A stretch of DNA of 64,000 nucleotides from the NCBI GenBank assembly GCA_003550325.1, contig QKWP01000119.1, forward strand, positions 291,941 to 355,940, given 5' to 3'. The stretch's first letter is position 1. The number at the start of each line of letters is the position of its first letter. Below are positions 11,401 through 23,589 of this stretch, piece by piece. The notes below the pieces were generated by a model. That model did no database searches. It was given only the letters and a program-made list of their open reading frames with translations, and had not been told where the DNA came from. Position numbers and translations under genes: made by a program. The stretch comes from Gigaspora rosea. Lineage: Eukaryota > Glomeromycota > Glomeromycetes > Diversisporales > Gigasporaceae.

Positions 11401-12054
11401 TTAACATATTTAGAGTTAACTAGAATTTATAATATAGTACAATTTGACGTAATAATATGTATCACTTACTGTAAATTACATGCAATCCAGCTAATTTTTT
11501 CAATGTCTTGACTAGAGATTAAAAAGGATGATAATCGCTCATCTAACGTAACAATTATGTCCAAGTTCTCTAAAATTTATTTGCTATGAAAATATTGCTA
11601 TTTAAAAGTTAATATTAATAAGCTAAAACTTTTAATAATATAAATATAAATATGATACGAACTCTTTTGCAATTTGCTTGTACCAGTCTAGAACTATTCC
11701 AGTAGACTGATTTTTATCGTTATTGTAAAGCAGTAAAAAATACTTCTTATTTAAAGGATATATACTTTTAATATCTTTATTCAAAAATTTAAGGTCTATA
11801 TATATTGTAGATCCATTTTGTAAGAGCGCATAAATGGCTTTGTTGTGGTATTTGTCGTCCATGACATTTATTATGAGACTGCCATCATAACTTGAACTAA
11901 CATTGAAATGCTTATAATTAGATAGATCATGTCGGCTGCTCGAATATAATAATTTGAGCTCACTAGATGTAAAATTGCATAATAATAAAATAGCCCATAT
12001 AACTAAAATAATATTTTTTAAAGTATTGGCTAAATTATAGCGATTAAGAGTCAT
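8436..12054 (-). pseudogene. Receptor-like multi-pass membrane protein, copy A (decayed)
   Basis: Unrecognised family. Ten exons can be drawn: 11663-12054, 11470-11597, 10398-11391, 9944-10306, 9856-9879, 9445-9792, 9265-9365, 9043-9152, 8655-8948, 8436-8573, about 960 residues. Order: short tail MTLNRYNL, a signal-anchor helix, an N-glycan-rich ectodomain, a 116-residue domain (exon 6) with a SEA-like look (RIQLTNRIQYD, YLLQIEILPTKD, KYLDSSYGLTI), then about six hydrophobic segments with FIKNIPQLVIQ near the end. Start chosen at the Met shared by all three copies, just after a pyrimidine tract. Breaks: one base lost in exon 2, two frame changes in the GSSGSS-rich linker (10570-10870), and one base lost at 8705. 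Upstream flank is shared with copies B and C. A plasma-membrane sensor role would be inference only. Confidence 0.7.
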
Positions 12055-12690
12055 TTTACAAACAAAAAAAAAAAGGGTAATATCAATTGAAACGGTATTC
12101 ATAAAATTTATAAAAAAAAAAAAGATGAGATGCGATCATTACATTAAAAGTTGTGTAAGTGCTTGTGAAGCACTGATTCCTAATTCTAAAATAATGTACG
12201 GTGCAAAAAATCTAAAAAACTCAGTCACTTTATATAGAATAAGGATCACTAATATAGTGAAAATATGCTAAATTCAGTAGTGGCTTATTTCAAACTTTTG
12301 CCGTATGCATCAGATAGTCACATTTAAGTATATATTATTCTTGGTATACAATGAGTTTGTGAATTCTAGATGCTTCATTTTATTGGGATCTATGATTTAA
12401 GAAGTTTATTTTCAATGTGCTACCAGTTTATGCATTATATATCATATGATAAATCAGTTTTATAAAAGTCAATATTAGTCCATTTATCCTTACGCGAAAA
12501 CATCTACAGTATCTGTACCAAATTTGCTATTTAGTACTACTGTACCACTACAGAGAATTTTTTCTTCACACTTATTTATATGGTAGCCAGTTTGAATCAC
12601 TATTAAAACAACGACGGTAAAAGAGAAAAAGAGTAAAAGTCTGAAAAAAGGCATTAACAATACCGGGGTTCCGTCTATCATCGTGATAGA
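12055..12690. other. Duplicated 5' flank of copy A
   Basis: Non-coding. It matches 42456-43060 upstream of copy C (GCATCAGATAGTCACATTTA against GCATCAAACAGTCACTTTTA, and a shared TAAGAAGTTTATT), and in part the flank of copy B. This would hold the promoter. A T-rich run on the minus strand lies just before the start codon in all copies. Confidence 0.6.
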
Positions 12691-12880
12691 ATTCAAAAAA
12701 GGACAATTATTGCTGGGATCCGTTTTATTTCATCGACAATCACTTCACCGAAAACTCATTAAGTCACATCATGCCAGATGAAATTTAGTTAAGATATAAT
12801 ACCTGCAACTAATTAATGTATAACCCTAACCCTATTTGATGTCGGCTATTAGAACTTTCGATGAAATAACGGTTGAGTTA
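12690..12880. mobile_element. Micro-MITE end plus CACCGACA foldback
   Basis: GAATTCAAAAAAGGACAAT (a micro-MITE end) is followed by TTTCATCGACAATCACTTCACCG and, at 12850-12880, its inverted partner (TTTCGATGAAATAA). The same pair of elements sits at the same place upstream of copy C (43070-43205). The centre holds CCCTAACCCTA. Confidence 0.5.
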
Positions 12881-13198
12881 AGAGTATCCTTATGTCAAGA
12901 AAATAATCTACAAAATTTAGACTCGGAACCAATAAAAATTACAGGATCCTCGGATCTTCGTGTAACATAAACAACCGCTAATGAACGATAAAAACAAAGA
13001 AATCGTAATAGCACAAAATTTTACTATCACGACTAACACAATCTAAATAAAGCATGCGTATCATGAAATTTTATCTAATTTATGTTAAAATAAACAAAAA
13101 GTTGTCAATCATTTTGGAGTAATTCGTAATTGTAACGTTGTTGAAATTGGTTGATTATAATGGCGTACGTGTAATAATTACGATTATAGTTTGTGGTA

Positions 13199-13257
13199 GA
13201 ATTCATAAAAAGGAAATTTTAGCAATGTTAAATGATCAGCAACTGTTGTCCTTTTTT
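13199..13257. mobile_element. Micro-MITE, about 60 bp
   Basis: GAATTC-type ends: ATTCATAAAAAGGAAATTTT on one side and TTGTCCTTTTTT on the other, around AATGTTAAATGATCAGCAAC. It is an inverted copy of the element at 23011-23070. Confidence 0.5.
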
Positions 13258-14330
13258 ACATTAGATGTAATTCGTAAATGAAGATATTTGAAATATAAAT
13301 ACTGGAACAATGTACGTGCTTTCATTTACATATTATCATAAATCCAGAAGTTTATCCCGTATGGTTTTTGTTCTCGAAATTGATATCATAATTTCTATTT
13401 ATGAGTATATTGACGTTAGCAAAAACCCTGAATGGGAATTAGGCCAACTTTTTATTATCACATTAAACCTACATTGTGATTTATCATTAAAGTGTGCGCG
13501 CTTCATCAAAAATCTACAATACGCATAAAAGAAAAATTTAATAACAACGTTTATTGTGGTTTATAAAGTAATATATATATATATTTGATCAGATTTTGCA
13601 TCATTTACAATTAATCAACTATTACCATTCGATTGCGCGACTGTAAAGTGATTTCTTTAAGTATTCCTGTATTCATTGCGATACAAAATTATGTAGATCG
13701 TAGTATGCGGTTTAAAAGTTTAACTCGTAACCAAGATGTGACTTAGTGATACTAAAATGCTCAAATGACCCGAGCCACAAGAGTATTTTGAGGCTTCTAG
13801 GTCGTTACTGAAGGCTTAGAGATACAGATCAATCCCGGTGATTGGTAATTTTCAACATACGATAAACATAAAATAGAATATGATCGTATGATGGAAGGGA
13901 AACTAGTTATTGCGTGCAAAATGACAAGCAAAGTGATACGCAAAATGATGCGAGAATAATGCAGACGGCTTTCTGTTGCGGGTTGTAAGTAAACCACGCA
14001 CAAATTGATGAGAAGTCAAGATAGGAGTAAAGGATATTATAGAATGTAGTGCAGTAATTCATAAAATAGAAAAATGGTTTTAAAGGCCTTCAATTTTTGT
14101 TGAATAAAGCTTACTCAGACTTCAATTTTTTAATAATGGCTTATAATAAGAATATATTTCTCTATGAGTCATGGTTTTGTTGGATTGTTTTATTGAAGTT
14201 GTATTATTATTTATTTTACTATTATCTTGCGATTTAAAAACTTCGTTATTCTATCATGTGCAAAATCATAACGATAGATATTAATTCTCAGCCAAGTGAA
14301 CTATCGGAGATAAATTGGTCCCGATATCCA
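13258..14330. other. Intergenic stretch, nothing recognised
   Basis: Moderately AT-rich and non-repetitive. Short open frames exist (72 residues at 13310-13528 +, 68 at 13797-14003 -) but show no motif, no splice partner and no duplicate elsewhere in the window. Confidence 0.5.
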
Positions 14331-14332
14331 TA

Positions 14333-14698
14333 CCGTATAGACCCGAAATAACGCTCATAGTCGTTATTTTGAAATTCGAATCTAACTCATGTGATCTCAA
14401 ATTAACGCCATGCCAGGGTACTGCGGTGCATAATTCTGCTCACGCTAAAAATAATTTTTTATTTTGTTCTTATAAGAAACATGTGATTTAAATTATTTTT
14501 AAAATTAAATTACAATGTAAAAAAATATTTTTAGAGTGAGCAGAATTATGCGCCGCAGTACCCTGGACACTCTATACCCATTAATCAGCGTCTCTGAAAA
14601 TCAACCTTATTTTCGAAATAATGCACATGGGCGTACTCAAAATAACGCGCAGGTCAATTATTTAACGCGCACGTGGGCGTTATTTTGCGTCTATACGG
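14333..14698. mobile_element. TA-flanked TIR element with nested MITE
   Basis: The ends CCGTATAGACCCGAAATAAC and the reverse complement of CGTTATTTTGCGTCTATACGG match over ~21 bp with two mismatches. TA lies on both sides (14331-14332, 14699-14700). The duplicated block at 34225-34260 reads ATATCCATAATTGCTCTCCC straight through, which is the empty site with a single TA. Mariner-type target. A second MITE sits inside (14413-14566). Confidence 0.85.
14413..14566. mobile_element. MITE nested in the 14333-14698 element
   Basis: A 154-bp element with ~40-bp inverted repeats starting CCAGGGTACTGCGGTGCATA, two or three mismatches between arms. The CAGGG start suggests hAT, but the flanking eight bases do not match. 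Confidence 0.7.
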
Positions 14699-14749
14699 TA
14701 ATTGCTCTCCCAACCGATAGTCACAGTAGCACATAACCATCATTTATTG

Positions 14750-15041
14750 AGCAACCCTAACGTCACCACCCTAAAAAATTTCGCTACTATTTCGCCAACC
14801 AATCAGATTCCAAGATCAGGTGTAACGCGCGAAGAAACACAAAAAATCAAACCCTAACCAAAAATCGGTCTAAATCAACACTTTACCTATGAAACTACTT
14901 ACTGCGCACTAATAAAAAGATTCTTTACGAAATTTTGGCATTAGATAAAGCTCTTTTTAACCTAATCAATAGTGAACACTAACCTAATTAATTGCGAAGA
15001 TTTTTAGCGAAATTTTTTAAGTTGGTGACGCTAGGGTCTTA
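14750..15041. mobile_element. Mutator-like MITE, 9-bp target duplication
   Basis: CATTTATTG occurs at 14741-14749 and 15042-15050. Near the ends, ACCCTAACGTCACCACCCTA pairs with the inverse of GTTGGTGACGCTAGGGT, running on into AAAAAATTTCGCT. The duplicate at 34240-34290 has a single CATTTATTG and no element. A 9-bp duplication fits Mutator-like elements. A diverged relative is at 26935-27215. Confidence 0.8.
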
Positions 15042-15050
15042 CATTTATTG

Positions 15051-15545
15051 CAGTATTGTGAACAATTCTTTTTGCGTAACTTTTGATATTTCTAAAAGTT
15101 GGTTGCCAACTTAAAATTTTCTTAGCATAATAACCACGTATAAATTTATGGTTGTTGTGCAATTATGTGCATATCGATCCAATCGATACAATTTTTATAC
15201 TTTGCGTTTGCAGAAGAATTTGTACAGTAAATGAGTAAAGCAAATTTCAATCTTTCCATTATAAAACAAATGTAAAAGAGAGGTTATAATATGAAGCATT
15301 GATTTCATTGTTGTTCTTATAGTTGATAATTTGAAAAAACGAAAAGTCTTGTTTTCATTACCCGCCGTCCCATCTTTTTTTCAATTTTTCAACCCCTTTG
15401 TGCCAATTGTGTCAATGATTCGATTTTTTAGAATTTATTTTTTTACCATCCTTTTTATCCGGATTCACCCGGTGGAAATCTAAATTTTACGAAATTATCG
15501 AACAGTGCCAACATAAAAAAAAAAAAAAAAAAAAAAAACCCCAAA
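15051..15545. repeat. Segmental duplication, copy 1 (mate 34225-34500 plus 36275-36600)
   Basis: About 480 bases beginning CAGTATTGTGAACAATTCTT match the mate closely, including GATATTTCTAAAAGTTGGTT and GATAATTTGAAAAAACGAAA. The mate is split by the 34511-36270 insertion. Similarity resumes at 17560-17690 against 36840-36930, so ancestral flank of gene copies B and C is involved. The poly-A run at 15516-15550 marks where the next composite insertion starts. Confidence 0.75.
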
Positions 15546-15639
15546 AAAAAAAAATCGTCATGAGATAGTAATTATTTACGATAGTATAAAATTCGTGTGC
15601 ACAGTTTTATTTTAGTGTGCACAATTTTTTTAAAATAGA

Positions 15640-16690
15640 TGTGCATAGGGATCATTCGGTCGGTCACGGTCAGTCATCGGTCGGTCATTATCGGTTAATC
15701 GCTCATAGCCGGTTGACCGCGGTCGATCATGCGGTTAAATAACCGGTAGCCGATAAATTGTTTACCCCTAAATAAGTGACAAGTAGGGCTGGAACACTGC
15801 ACAAAACATGGTGATCTGCATCACATGATCAATAAAACCATCGTTCATAATTCTGGTCAAACGTGCAGATCATTTGACCACATTTTGCTCTAGATCCGTG
15901 CATATTTGACCAGAATATAATATTAACGATTTGTTTTGACCAGACATACCGAATAATTGTGGTGCAATTTTTCAAACTTAATTAATTATTGCGGTTTGCA
16001 AAAATGTGAAATTTGCTGATCAAAAAAAAAAAAAAGAAAGAAATCGAGGCTTACGATTTCTTTAACATTTTTTTAGACGTTTGAATAGAATCTTGTAAGA
16101 ATAGTATTTTCACTTTATCATTTTGTAAAACCGAAGTTTTTCGGTTAACATCCCCTCCCATTCCCTTTGATGTCCGAACATATAAAAAAAGTAAAAAATT
16201 AAAAAAAGTTACCCAAAGAAACCCATCGCATACGAGTCTGTCAAAATTGCAGATCATTTGACCAGAATTAAAATTGGTTTGTTTATAATTCTGGCCAAAT
16301 AATCTGCAAATTTGCCAGAATTATGAACAAGGGATTTATCAACCGGGTTTATTTAAATCATATCTAAAAAATTTTCAGATCAAATGATATACATTAATTT
16401 ATATACTCGTTTATTTATATTTATCATAATTATTCATTATATATCAAAAAAAGGTTTTATTTAAAAATTAATCATGCAAAGTTAACGCGATCTAAAAAAA
16501 TTTTGAGTAGCGATTTAATCCCGGTTGATGATACAGATACATCGATATGAATTTTAAGCAATAGTTATTCATTTATTAGCCAGAATATTAAGAATTTGGC
16601 ATCGGTCATAATTTTGACCGACGGTTAAACCGTTCTGACCGGCTAATATCGGTCACGGTCATTAACCGTACATGAGCACATGAAAAAAAA
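15640..16690. repeat. Composite inverted-repeat region rich in GGTC/GACC
   Basis: Clusters of CGGTC words at 15655-15745 are mirrored at 16600-16670 (GACCGACGG, ATCGGTCACGGTCATTAACC). Between them GATCATTTGACCAGAATT and relatives recur in both orientations (15850-15920, 16240-16330). It looks like nested non-autonomous elements. No exact ends or target duplications could be fixed. Confidence 0.5.
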
Positions 16691-16693
16691 ACA

Positions 16694-17371
16694 GTAGCCC
16701 TATAAGAAAAGTGGTACGGGTTGTTGTACGGGTTGGTGTCGGGAATGCTCGAAATGGCACGGATCTTGTGGCACGTACAGGAACGTTTTACGGAATGGCA
16801 CGGTAAAAATGGCACGGGCATTGCGGCAAAGGGTGGCACGTAATATCACGTCATATGAAATGGACGTTCAGATGATACGTGTGTGTACGTTACACACGTG
16901 TTGGCTCGTGATACGTGTTGGCTCGTTTCGTGGAGAGCGAAAGATCAGTAAAGGATTTTTTTTTTAAAAAAAGAGCAATATCTCATGATTTCACTAATGA
17001 AGCTTCCCTGTGTCTTAACAAAAAAAACTCCTTACAAAATTTTGCTTCATATGCAGTTAGCTTGTTCATCTTATATTGATTACTTATGTAAATTTATGTT
17101 TTATAGTTAATCCACATCGTTATCGCGGTGGCACGTGAATTTACGTTCATTACCCGTGCCAAATCCCGTGCCGATTCGACTAGTAAACTGCTGCAAAACC
17201 CGTGCCATTTACGGTCCAATTGGCACGGGCACACGGTCCCACACAGTCCACCGAATCCGAACCAACTCGGGTCATACCCGTACAAATCCGGACTTTGACA
17301 CGTGCCAAAATGACCCGTGCCTATCCGATTCCATCCCGTGCCTATACGGTACATTTTTCTTATAGGGTAGA
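16694..17371. mobile_element. hAT-like non-autonomous element with GGCACG words
   Basis: Ends TAGCCCTATAAGAAAA and its inverse TTTTTCTTATAGGGTA match over 16 bases. GGCACGG / CCGTGCC words are dense near both ends (16745-16860 and 17145-17350). A diverged copy in the same orientation lies at 48395-48885. The locally higher GC produces open frames on both strands that are not genes. No clean 8-bp duplication. Confidence 0.65.
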
Positions 17372-18488
17372 TAGTGCACAAATATGCACAATTTGTACAT
17401 ATAATATAATAGAGCACAATTCTGTGCACAAAAAATTTGTAATATATCATTATATAGAACCGGCTATATATTTGATTTTATTAACAAAAATTTTTGTGAT
17501 GTGCACTAAAAATTTTCTTATGTGCACACGTGCACCAAATTTTTTTCAGTTTATACATTGAATAAGATACTGACGAAACCGTTGACAATTGAAGAAACTG
17601 TTGACGATTAACTAAACTGCTGAAACCATTGACGAACCTACTATTTATTATAAAAATAAAATACCGTATTACATCATAAAAGATAATTTATAAGTGAATT
17701 TTTTCGAATTTATTAATAATTCGTTAAAAATTGGGTTGAAATAAGAGAATATTTTTTGAGTTTTTATTTGAAAAATTTTCACAAATACTGTATGTACAAT
17801 TATTTTTAATACTACCGATTTATGATTATTAATTGGATTGTTAATATTTAATCCACTTAAGTCGATACCGAATCCATAAAATTTCGAATCAACCTACAAC
17901 ATATATATACAAATTGAATGGTGTTTTTTTGGATCATGAATTACTGTATATCAGAATGTATAAAATTATTTTTCAACAGAATTATATAAAGAAATTATGC
18001 TTTACAATCATGTTTTAACACATTTGCCATTCCTGGATAACGGTCATAGTATATGTTATTACATTTAAGTCTTTAATGTATTACCATAAATCATATTGCA
18101 CTTTATTGCGATATCGCTACAATTTTCTATAAAGCTTCTGTTTAAAAGAATTAATACAGGTGATTTCGAAATTTGAAAAATTTTTGCTAGCTTAGCCAAT
18201 CTTCCATTAGAATAATATCAATTAGAAGTTTATTAGGAGCAGTTAATCGAAAATTAAAATAAACCCAATCAAATTATGTTGTCAAAAATTAGAATTAACC
18301 TAAAAAATTTTATAAACATTATCAAATTTTGATAAAATTTTTGGGAAAATTTCAAATCAATTATTGTATAATTAAAATCAATCTTTATTTAATTAAATAT
18401 GCAGATTACATCTTAAATTTTTAAACTTCATTTATAATATACGAAATTTGACTCTTAATAACAATTAATTAATTTCATATAAATGTTT
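17372..18488. other. 3' flank of copy B, partly shared with copies A and C
   Basis: It contains GTGCAC-rich sequence (17375-17545), then CTGCTGAAACCATTGACGAA shared with 36855. The stretch 17780-18480 is shared with 38490-39000 and, partly inverted, with 7625-8400. No gene seen. It shows that the triplicated unit reaches well past the last exon. Confidence 0.55.
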
Positions 18489-21400
18489 TTAGCCAACAAT
18501 ATCGTATGTAGTTTGATGTAAAGATTCTTCTTTGCTACTAAAATACTTAAATAATTTTAATATAATAGTATTTAACAAAGCAATTGAACTAGTTAATAAT
18601 GTTAAAAATGGAATCGTTTCGTATTTAACAGTAAATTTATAATATAATATCTGTAAATAAAACATAAAAGATTTAACATGAATGAATATAAAATTATAAA
18701 TTGTTATTTTAATACAGTAATTTATCATACAACATACCTGTATAACTAACTGCGGAATATTTTTAATAAAAATATTAATTATAGTTCCCCAATATATCCA
18801 GCATGTAGTAAAATCAGAAATTGGCGCATTAAATATTTCAAAGCCAGCAAATTTCGAGGTTAAAAATTCAAATAATGTTATGTCTGCACTTGAGCATATT
18901 GTAAAAACTGAAATAATACTTTTATATTTATTAAGCCATTTAATAAATAAAAGATTGGTTCTGATTTCGCGTGTTATCAATATTAGTGCAATAACCATAT
19001 TAAATACTAGAGAAACAATTAATATGATAATACTTTTTTATTATAAAAAAAAAACATTAAACAGACATGGTTAGTTTATTTATGCAATATAGAAATCAGA
19101 ATCATTAACTATAAAATTCAAAATTTTAACCTGGGAAAGTATAACCATGGAACGTCCTTTCCATTTTTGGCAATGAATAATATGTCCAAAATTAAACCAA
19201 CAAAAATAAATGCTATTCGACAAATCGTGAAGCTTTGTCCCTATAAATAAAGTACGTCAGTAAAATAAATAAATTTAAATTTATATTACTAACAAAATAA
19301 AAGATTTTATAATAAATTTTAAATAGAATAATATTTGAGAATTTTATTTTACCTCAGGATATTTATAACGAGCCCATAAAGCTATAGCAAGTAATATTAT
19401 ACATCCAATCAATAATCCAAGAAGTTTCCATTTTAGCTCATCCCATAAATTTACTTAAAATAAAATATTAATATTTCAGCATATAATTCAAAATAAATTT
19501 ATAAATTTTTAGATAACTTACAATTTATTGCAATTCCATATGAATAATCTAAATATTTTGTATAATTATTCATATATATTATCGTATTTTCATCCTTTAT
19601 TAATTCTTTCATAGTTTTAACAATTTGAGAAACTGAATCCTGATAAAGATCTTTGGTTGGTAAAATTTCAATTTGCAACAAATATTGAGATGATACTGAT
19701 GGGTCATATTGAATTCGATTTGTTAGTTGCAATCTTTCAGAATTTATAGGAATACTAATGATTAATTCTTGCCGAAAGTTGTTTAAAAATTCAGTTTTTT
19801 CTGATGGTGAAAGAGAATCATATTTTCGAGTACCATCTTGAGTTAAGCGTACAACACATGTAGCTTTATCTAAATATACCCATTATATCAAAAAAATATA
19901 AATCACTATATATAATAAATATAATAAAATAATACCTGAATATTGTTCTGATACATTTCCTATAAAAATTCTTTCTAAGTTGTTGCATATAATTATGATT
20001 CAAAATTTGTTTAATATACACTTACGTGAATCAGTTTTAAATATCCATTTATTTTCTTCAATACCATAAATAGTTCATTTGTTGAGACAAATTTTACAAA
20101 ATTGTCATCCATTGTGATCATATAAGAAGAATTCCATTGGTTAAAAATGCTTGAGGAGACGCTGCATTTAAGAGTAGTATTTAAAATTTCACATAAATCG
20201 AATTTCCTGAAAAAACTTTTCTTGGTTTGAATTGTTTAGTAATTATATCAGTTTGATATATAGTTATATTATTTAAAGATTTAGAAATTGAGTTTTAAAA
20301 TGTTATAGCAAAGAAAGTGATATATGGTGTTATAGTATCATTAATTATAGGATATGTTGAAATAATGTTTGGATTTTCATAACCAACTAATAATAGATTT
20401 CCAATTTAGATTATTTAAACATCCCTTCAATACTGAAATTAAAATGAATAAGTGATAAATACTGTAATACTTACAGTCTTCTTTGAATTTAGGTAAGTCT
20501 ATAACAAAAATATCCCATTCATTAGATGAATAATCAACATAAAATGTATATGTATTATTTTTCATTACATAAAATTGGGTATTTATAGGGGTTAGATTAC
20601 TTTGGAAGTTACCAAAGTCCAATCCAATTTCACTGCCGTTGGGTGAGATAATTTTCGTAGTAAAATTTATAAATTGTGCAGGCTGAGGAGGTGCAACCAA
20701 ATTTCCTTGTCATTCGAATTAACAGCAGCAGGTGCAGCGTCGTCCCTTTTTATGATATTAGAATTCACAACACTCCAACTAGTTATAACTGCTCCACCAT
20801 AAAATAAAGGTTGAATATCGTACTGTGAACTATAATTAGCATGCATAAATTGAAAGTATAGTGCATGTACTCCCACAACGGAACCGGAAGACAAGAAATC
20901 AACCTGATATGTTATAAACAGTGAATTTTGAAAATTCTCAACTACATGTAATTCAGTTATCAAGCATACATTTACAATTTCACTGTAACTTGAAGAACAT
21001 GAAATGTATGATATTTCACTGACGTTTCGAGCATAGTGAAGCAAAAACTTTTTAGAAATTTGATGTGTCAATGGTGTTAAAAACATATAATATATAGATA
21101 CGATTGGTACAGGTTCATTAAGAATATTATTAATTTCATATGATGATTCAGTGGTAATAAATCCATAACTTCCATCAGTGGTCGGGAATATAAAATGAAG
21201 ACTTGAATTATCTGAAAGCACAAAAGTATCATGGGCAAAGTAATCTATAATGGACGTGGTTGGTGAATTACAAAATTATCGTTTAATGGAAGCAGAACGA
21301 GATGTTATTGCCGATGCTTTAATTTTCTTCTTGTCTGAGTATATTGACATACAGTATTTAGCGTTAACTATTATAATAAATATAATCTAAAAAATGATAT

Positions 21401-22027
21401 TATCACTTACGGTAAATTACATACTATCCAGTTAACTATTTCAATGTCTTGACTAGAGATTATAAAGGAAGATAAACGTAAATCTGAAATAGCTCCTATT
21501 TTCGAGTTCTCTACTGTATTGTTTGCTATGAAAATATTGCTATTTAAAGATTAATATTATGTTTAAAGATTAATATTAAGTTTAAAGATTAATATTAAGT
21601 AAAATTTAAAATAATATAAACATAAATATGATACAAACTCTTTTACAACTTTCTTACTCCAATCTAACACTATTCCAGTAGATTGATTATTATCATTATT
21701 GTAAAGCAGCAAATAATGTTTCATATTTAAAGGAAATATACGTTTAATATCTTTATTCAAAAAATTAAGGTCAATGTATATTGTGGATCCATTTTGTAAG
21801 AGCGCATGAATTGCTATGCTCCGATTCTTGTCGTCCATGACATTGATTATAAAACTGCCATCATAACTTGAACTAACACTGAAATGCTTATAATCAGATA
21901 GATCATTTCTGCTGCTTGAATATAATATTTTGCTTCTACTAAATGTAAAATTGCATAGTAATAAAAGAACCCATAGGACGAAAATATTTTTTAGAGTTTT
22001 GTTCAAATTATAGCGATTTAATGCCAT
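18489..22027 (-). pseudogene. Receptor-like multi-pass membrane protein, copy B (decayed)
   Basis: Paralog of copies A and C with the same exon order. Exon 1 (start at the shared MALNRYNL) and exon 2 (IFIANNTVEN...SSFIISSQDIE) are clean and join in the right phase through GTTTGTATC donors. Exon 3 carries a foreign insert of about 70 bases (21252-21325). The linker here is very short (DDAAPAAVNSN), followed by a one-base frame change and then VAPPQPAQF. Exon 4 has a TCA-to-TAA stop in ITFSNSVFK and small deletions. The C-terminal half is well kept: SEA-like exon, FFYYTM helices, and the longest tail of the three (EESLHQTTYDIVG). Codons and base composition match the neighbours. Transcribed or not cannot be told. 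Confidence 0.7.
21252..21325 (+). other. Foreign insert in exon 3 of copy B
   Basis: Copies A and C read through this point without it. On the plus strand one open frame covers it and encodes a hydrophilic, protein-like stretch (ELQNYRLMEAERDVIADAL), with higher complexity than the local sequence. It has no inverted repeats and no clear duplication at its edges, which suggests filler DNA copied during break repair. Source gene unknown. Confidence 0.5.
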
Positions 22028-22398
22028 TTTACAAACAAAAAAAAAATAATATTTAACTGAAACGTCAGTCATAAAATTTTTTAAAAAGATTAAAAATAAA
22101 AATAAAAACTCGAAATGTTATATTTACTCTGAAATATTGTGTAAGTGTTTATGAAGCACTAGAATCTTATACGTATACAAACTGCGATGGCAAATCAGTT
22201 TTACAAAAGGTAATATTAATCCATTTATAACTCGCGAAAATATCTATCTGTACTAATATTTAACGCTATCAGTTTGTTCGCTTTCCAAATTTACCATATA
22301 GTGCTACTGCTACAGAGATTTTCTTTGCCAATTTATTTGTATGGTAACCAACTTTGAGTCACCAGCACAATTGGTCAAAACAATGACGCTAAAAGAGG
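22028..22398. other. 5' flank of copy B
   Basis: Partial match to the flanks of copies A and C (GTGTAAGTGTTTATGAAGCAC; GTAATATTAATCCATTTATA). Probable promoter region, cut by the element at 22399. Confidence 0.5.
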
Positions 22399-22679
22399 GG
22401 TCGTTTAAAGCGTTGTGCAATCACGTGCTATAAGGCCAATCAAATTGTTTGTTTTGATCGACATGGATCAGCCCGACGAAGAAAAAAAGAAGAAAAAAAG
22501 CGAGAAAACGAAGAATACAAGAAAATTAATGCCTAAACCTATATTGATGCACTAATAAAAAATGTCGGGAAGGTGATTTTACCTATAAAACATGCCCTAA
22601 CCCTAACCCCGAACTAACCCTTACCTAACTTTAACTAAAAAGTCAAAAACATATGATGCACAACGCTTTAAACGTTCCC
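22399..22679. mobile_element. Mutator-like MITE, 9-bp target duplication
   Basis: Ends GGTCGTTTAAAGCGTTGTGC and the inverse of GCACAACGCTTTAAACGTTCC match over ~22 bp. TAAAAGAGG flanks both sides (22390-22398, 22680-22688). In copies A and C the flank reads GTAAAAGAGAAAAAG and GCAAAAGAGAAAAAA with no element. Inside are CCCTAACCCTAACCCC repeats. GTCGTTTAAAGCC at 43688 is a stray relative. Confidence 0.85.
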
Positions 22680-22719
22680 TAAAAGAGGAAAAAGATAAAA
22701 ACTTCTTGCCACACTATTA

Positions 22720-22925
22720 GGCCAGATCAAGTTCATTATGTGTTTTACATTACCTCCTTTACCCTCCCAGAGAGGGGGGTGGTTCACTTAGTAAAATTTT
22801 AAAAAATTTTTTTTTCAAAAAAAAAAAATTTCCACAAAATGTCCCGTAATCCTATGTATATTTATCAAAATTTTTTTACTATGGGGGGGGGGTAATGTAA
22901 AACACATAATCAACTTGGTCTGACC
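22720..22925. mobile_element. Harbinger-like MITE, copy 1
   Basis: Ends GGCCAGATCAAGTTCATTAT and the inverse of ATAATCAACTTGGTCTGACC, with ~35-bp arms. TTA lies at 22717-22719 and 22926-22928. The second family member is at 25852-26075. Confidence 0.85.
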
Positions 22926-23010
22926 TTAACAGTGTCGGAAACGGATTTACTTATTTCACCCTACGTAAATGTAATTAATTAAGTTCCTCTTATCATTATA
23001 TAGTTTGATA

Positions 23011-23070
23011 AAATTCAAAAAAAGGACAATTAAAGCTGATCATTTACATTGTTAAATTTCGTTTTTTGAA
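23011..23070. mobile_element. Micro-MITE, about 60 bp
   Basis: AATTCAAAAAAAGGACAATT opens the element and CGTTTTTTGAA closes it, around GCTGATCATTTACATTG. Six or more whole or half copies occur in the window (12690, 13199, 23113, 43070, 43240, 44855, 44957). Confidence 0.55.
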
Positions 23071-23589
23071 ACCGACCACCAACTACAAAATGGTGTGACT
23101 CGTGTAATTATAGAATTCAAAAAAGGGGATGGCTAAAGCCTGGTGCGTTTATATGTTTTATTTTGATTATTTAATTAAAATTAGGGTGGGGGTTAGTGTT
23201 AGGCTTATCTTGTAAGTAAAATTGTCTTCTCGACATTTTTTATTAATGCTTCTAGACAGGTTTAAACGCTCGTTTCTTTTATTTTCGGCGTTTTTCATTG
23301 TTTTTGTCTCGTCGGGCTGATCCGTTGTTACCCTCTTAAAAAAATTTTCTGCGCCTAAAATCTTCATTATGATCATCACCCTTGTTCTTCCGTCCCTGTA
23401 CGATCACGTTCCGATCATCTTAATTTCGATCATCCAAACCGTCCCACTGTAATGATCGTTTATCCCTTCTTAAAATATAATACCTATACCCACCCTACGT
23501 TATTACCATATATAGATCTTTCTTGTTACTATTTATAGTTGTCCCGATTTCCATATATGTCCTCCTATAGATATATTTTATTAGGGTCC

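Noticed and set aside
12490-12696. Open frame of 68 residues upstream of copy A
   Set aside because: The matching flank of copy C does not keep the frame, so it is not conserved coding.
17094-17561. Overlapping open frames of 76-119 residues on both strands
   Set aside because: They lie in the GC-richer end of the 16694 hAT-like element and arise from repeated CCGTGCC words.
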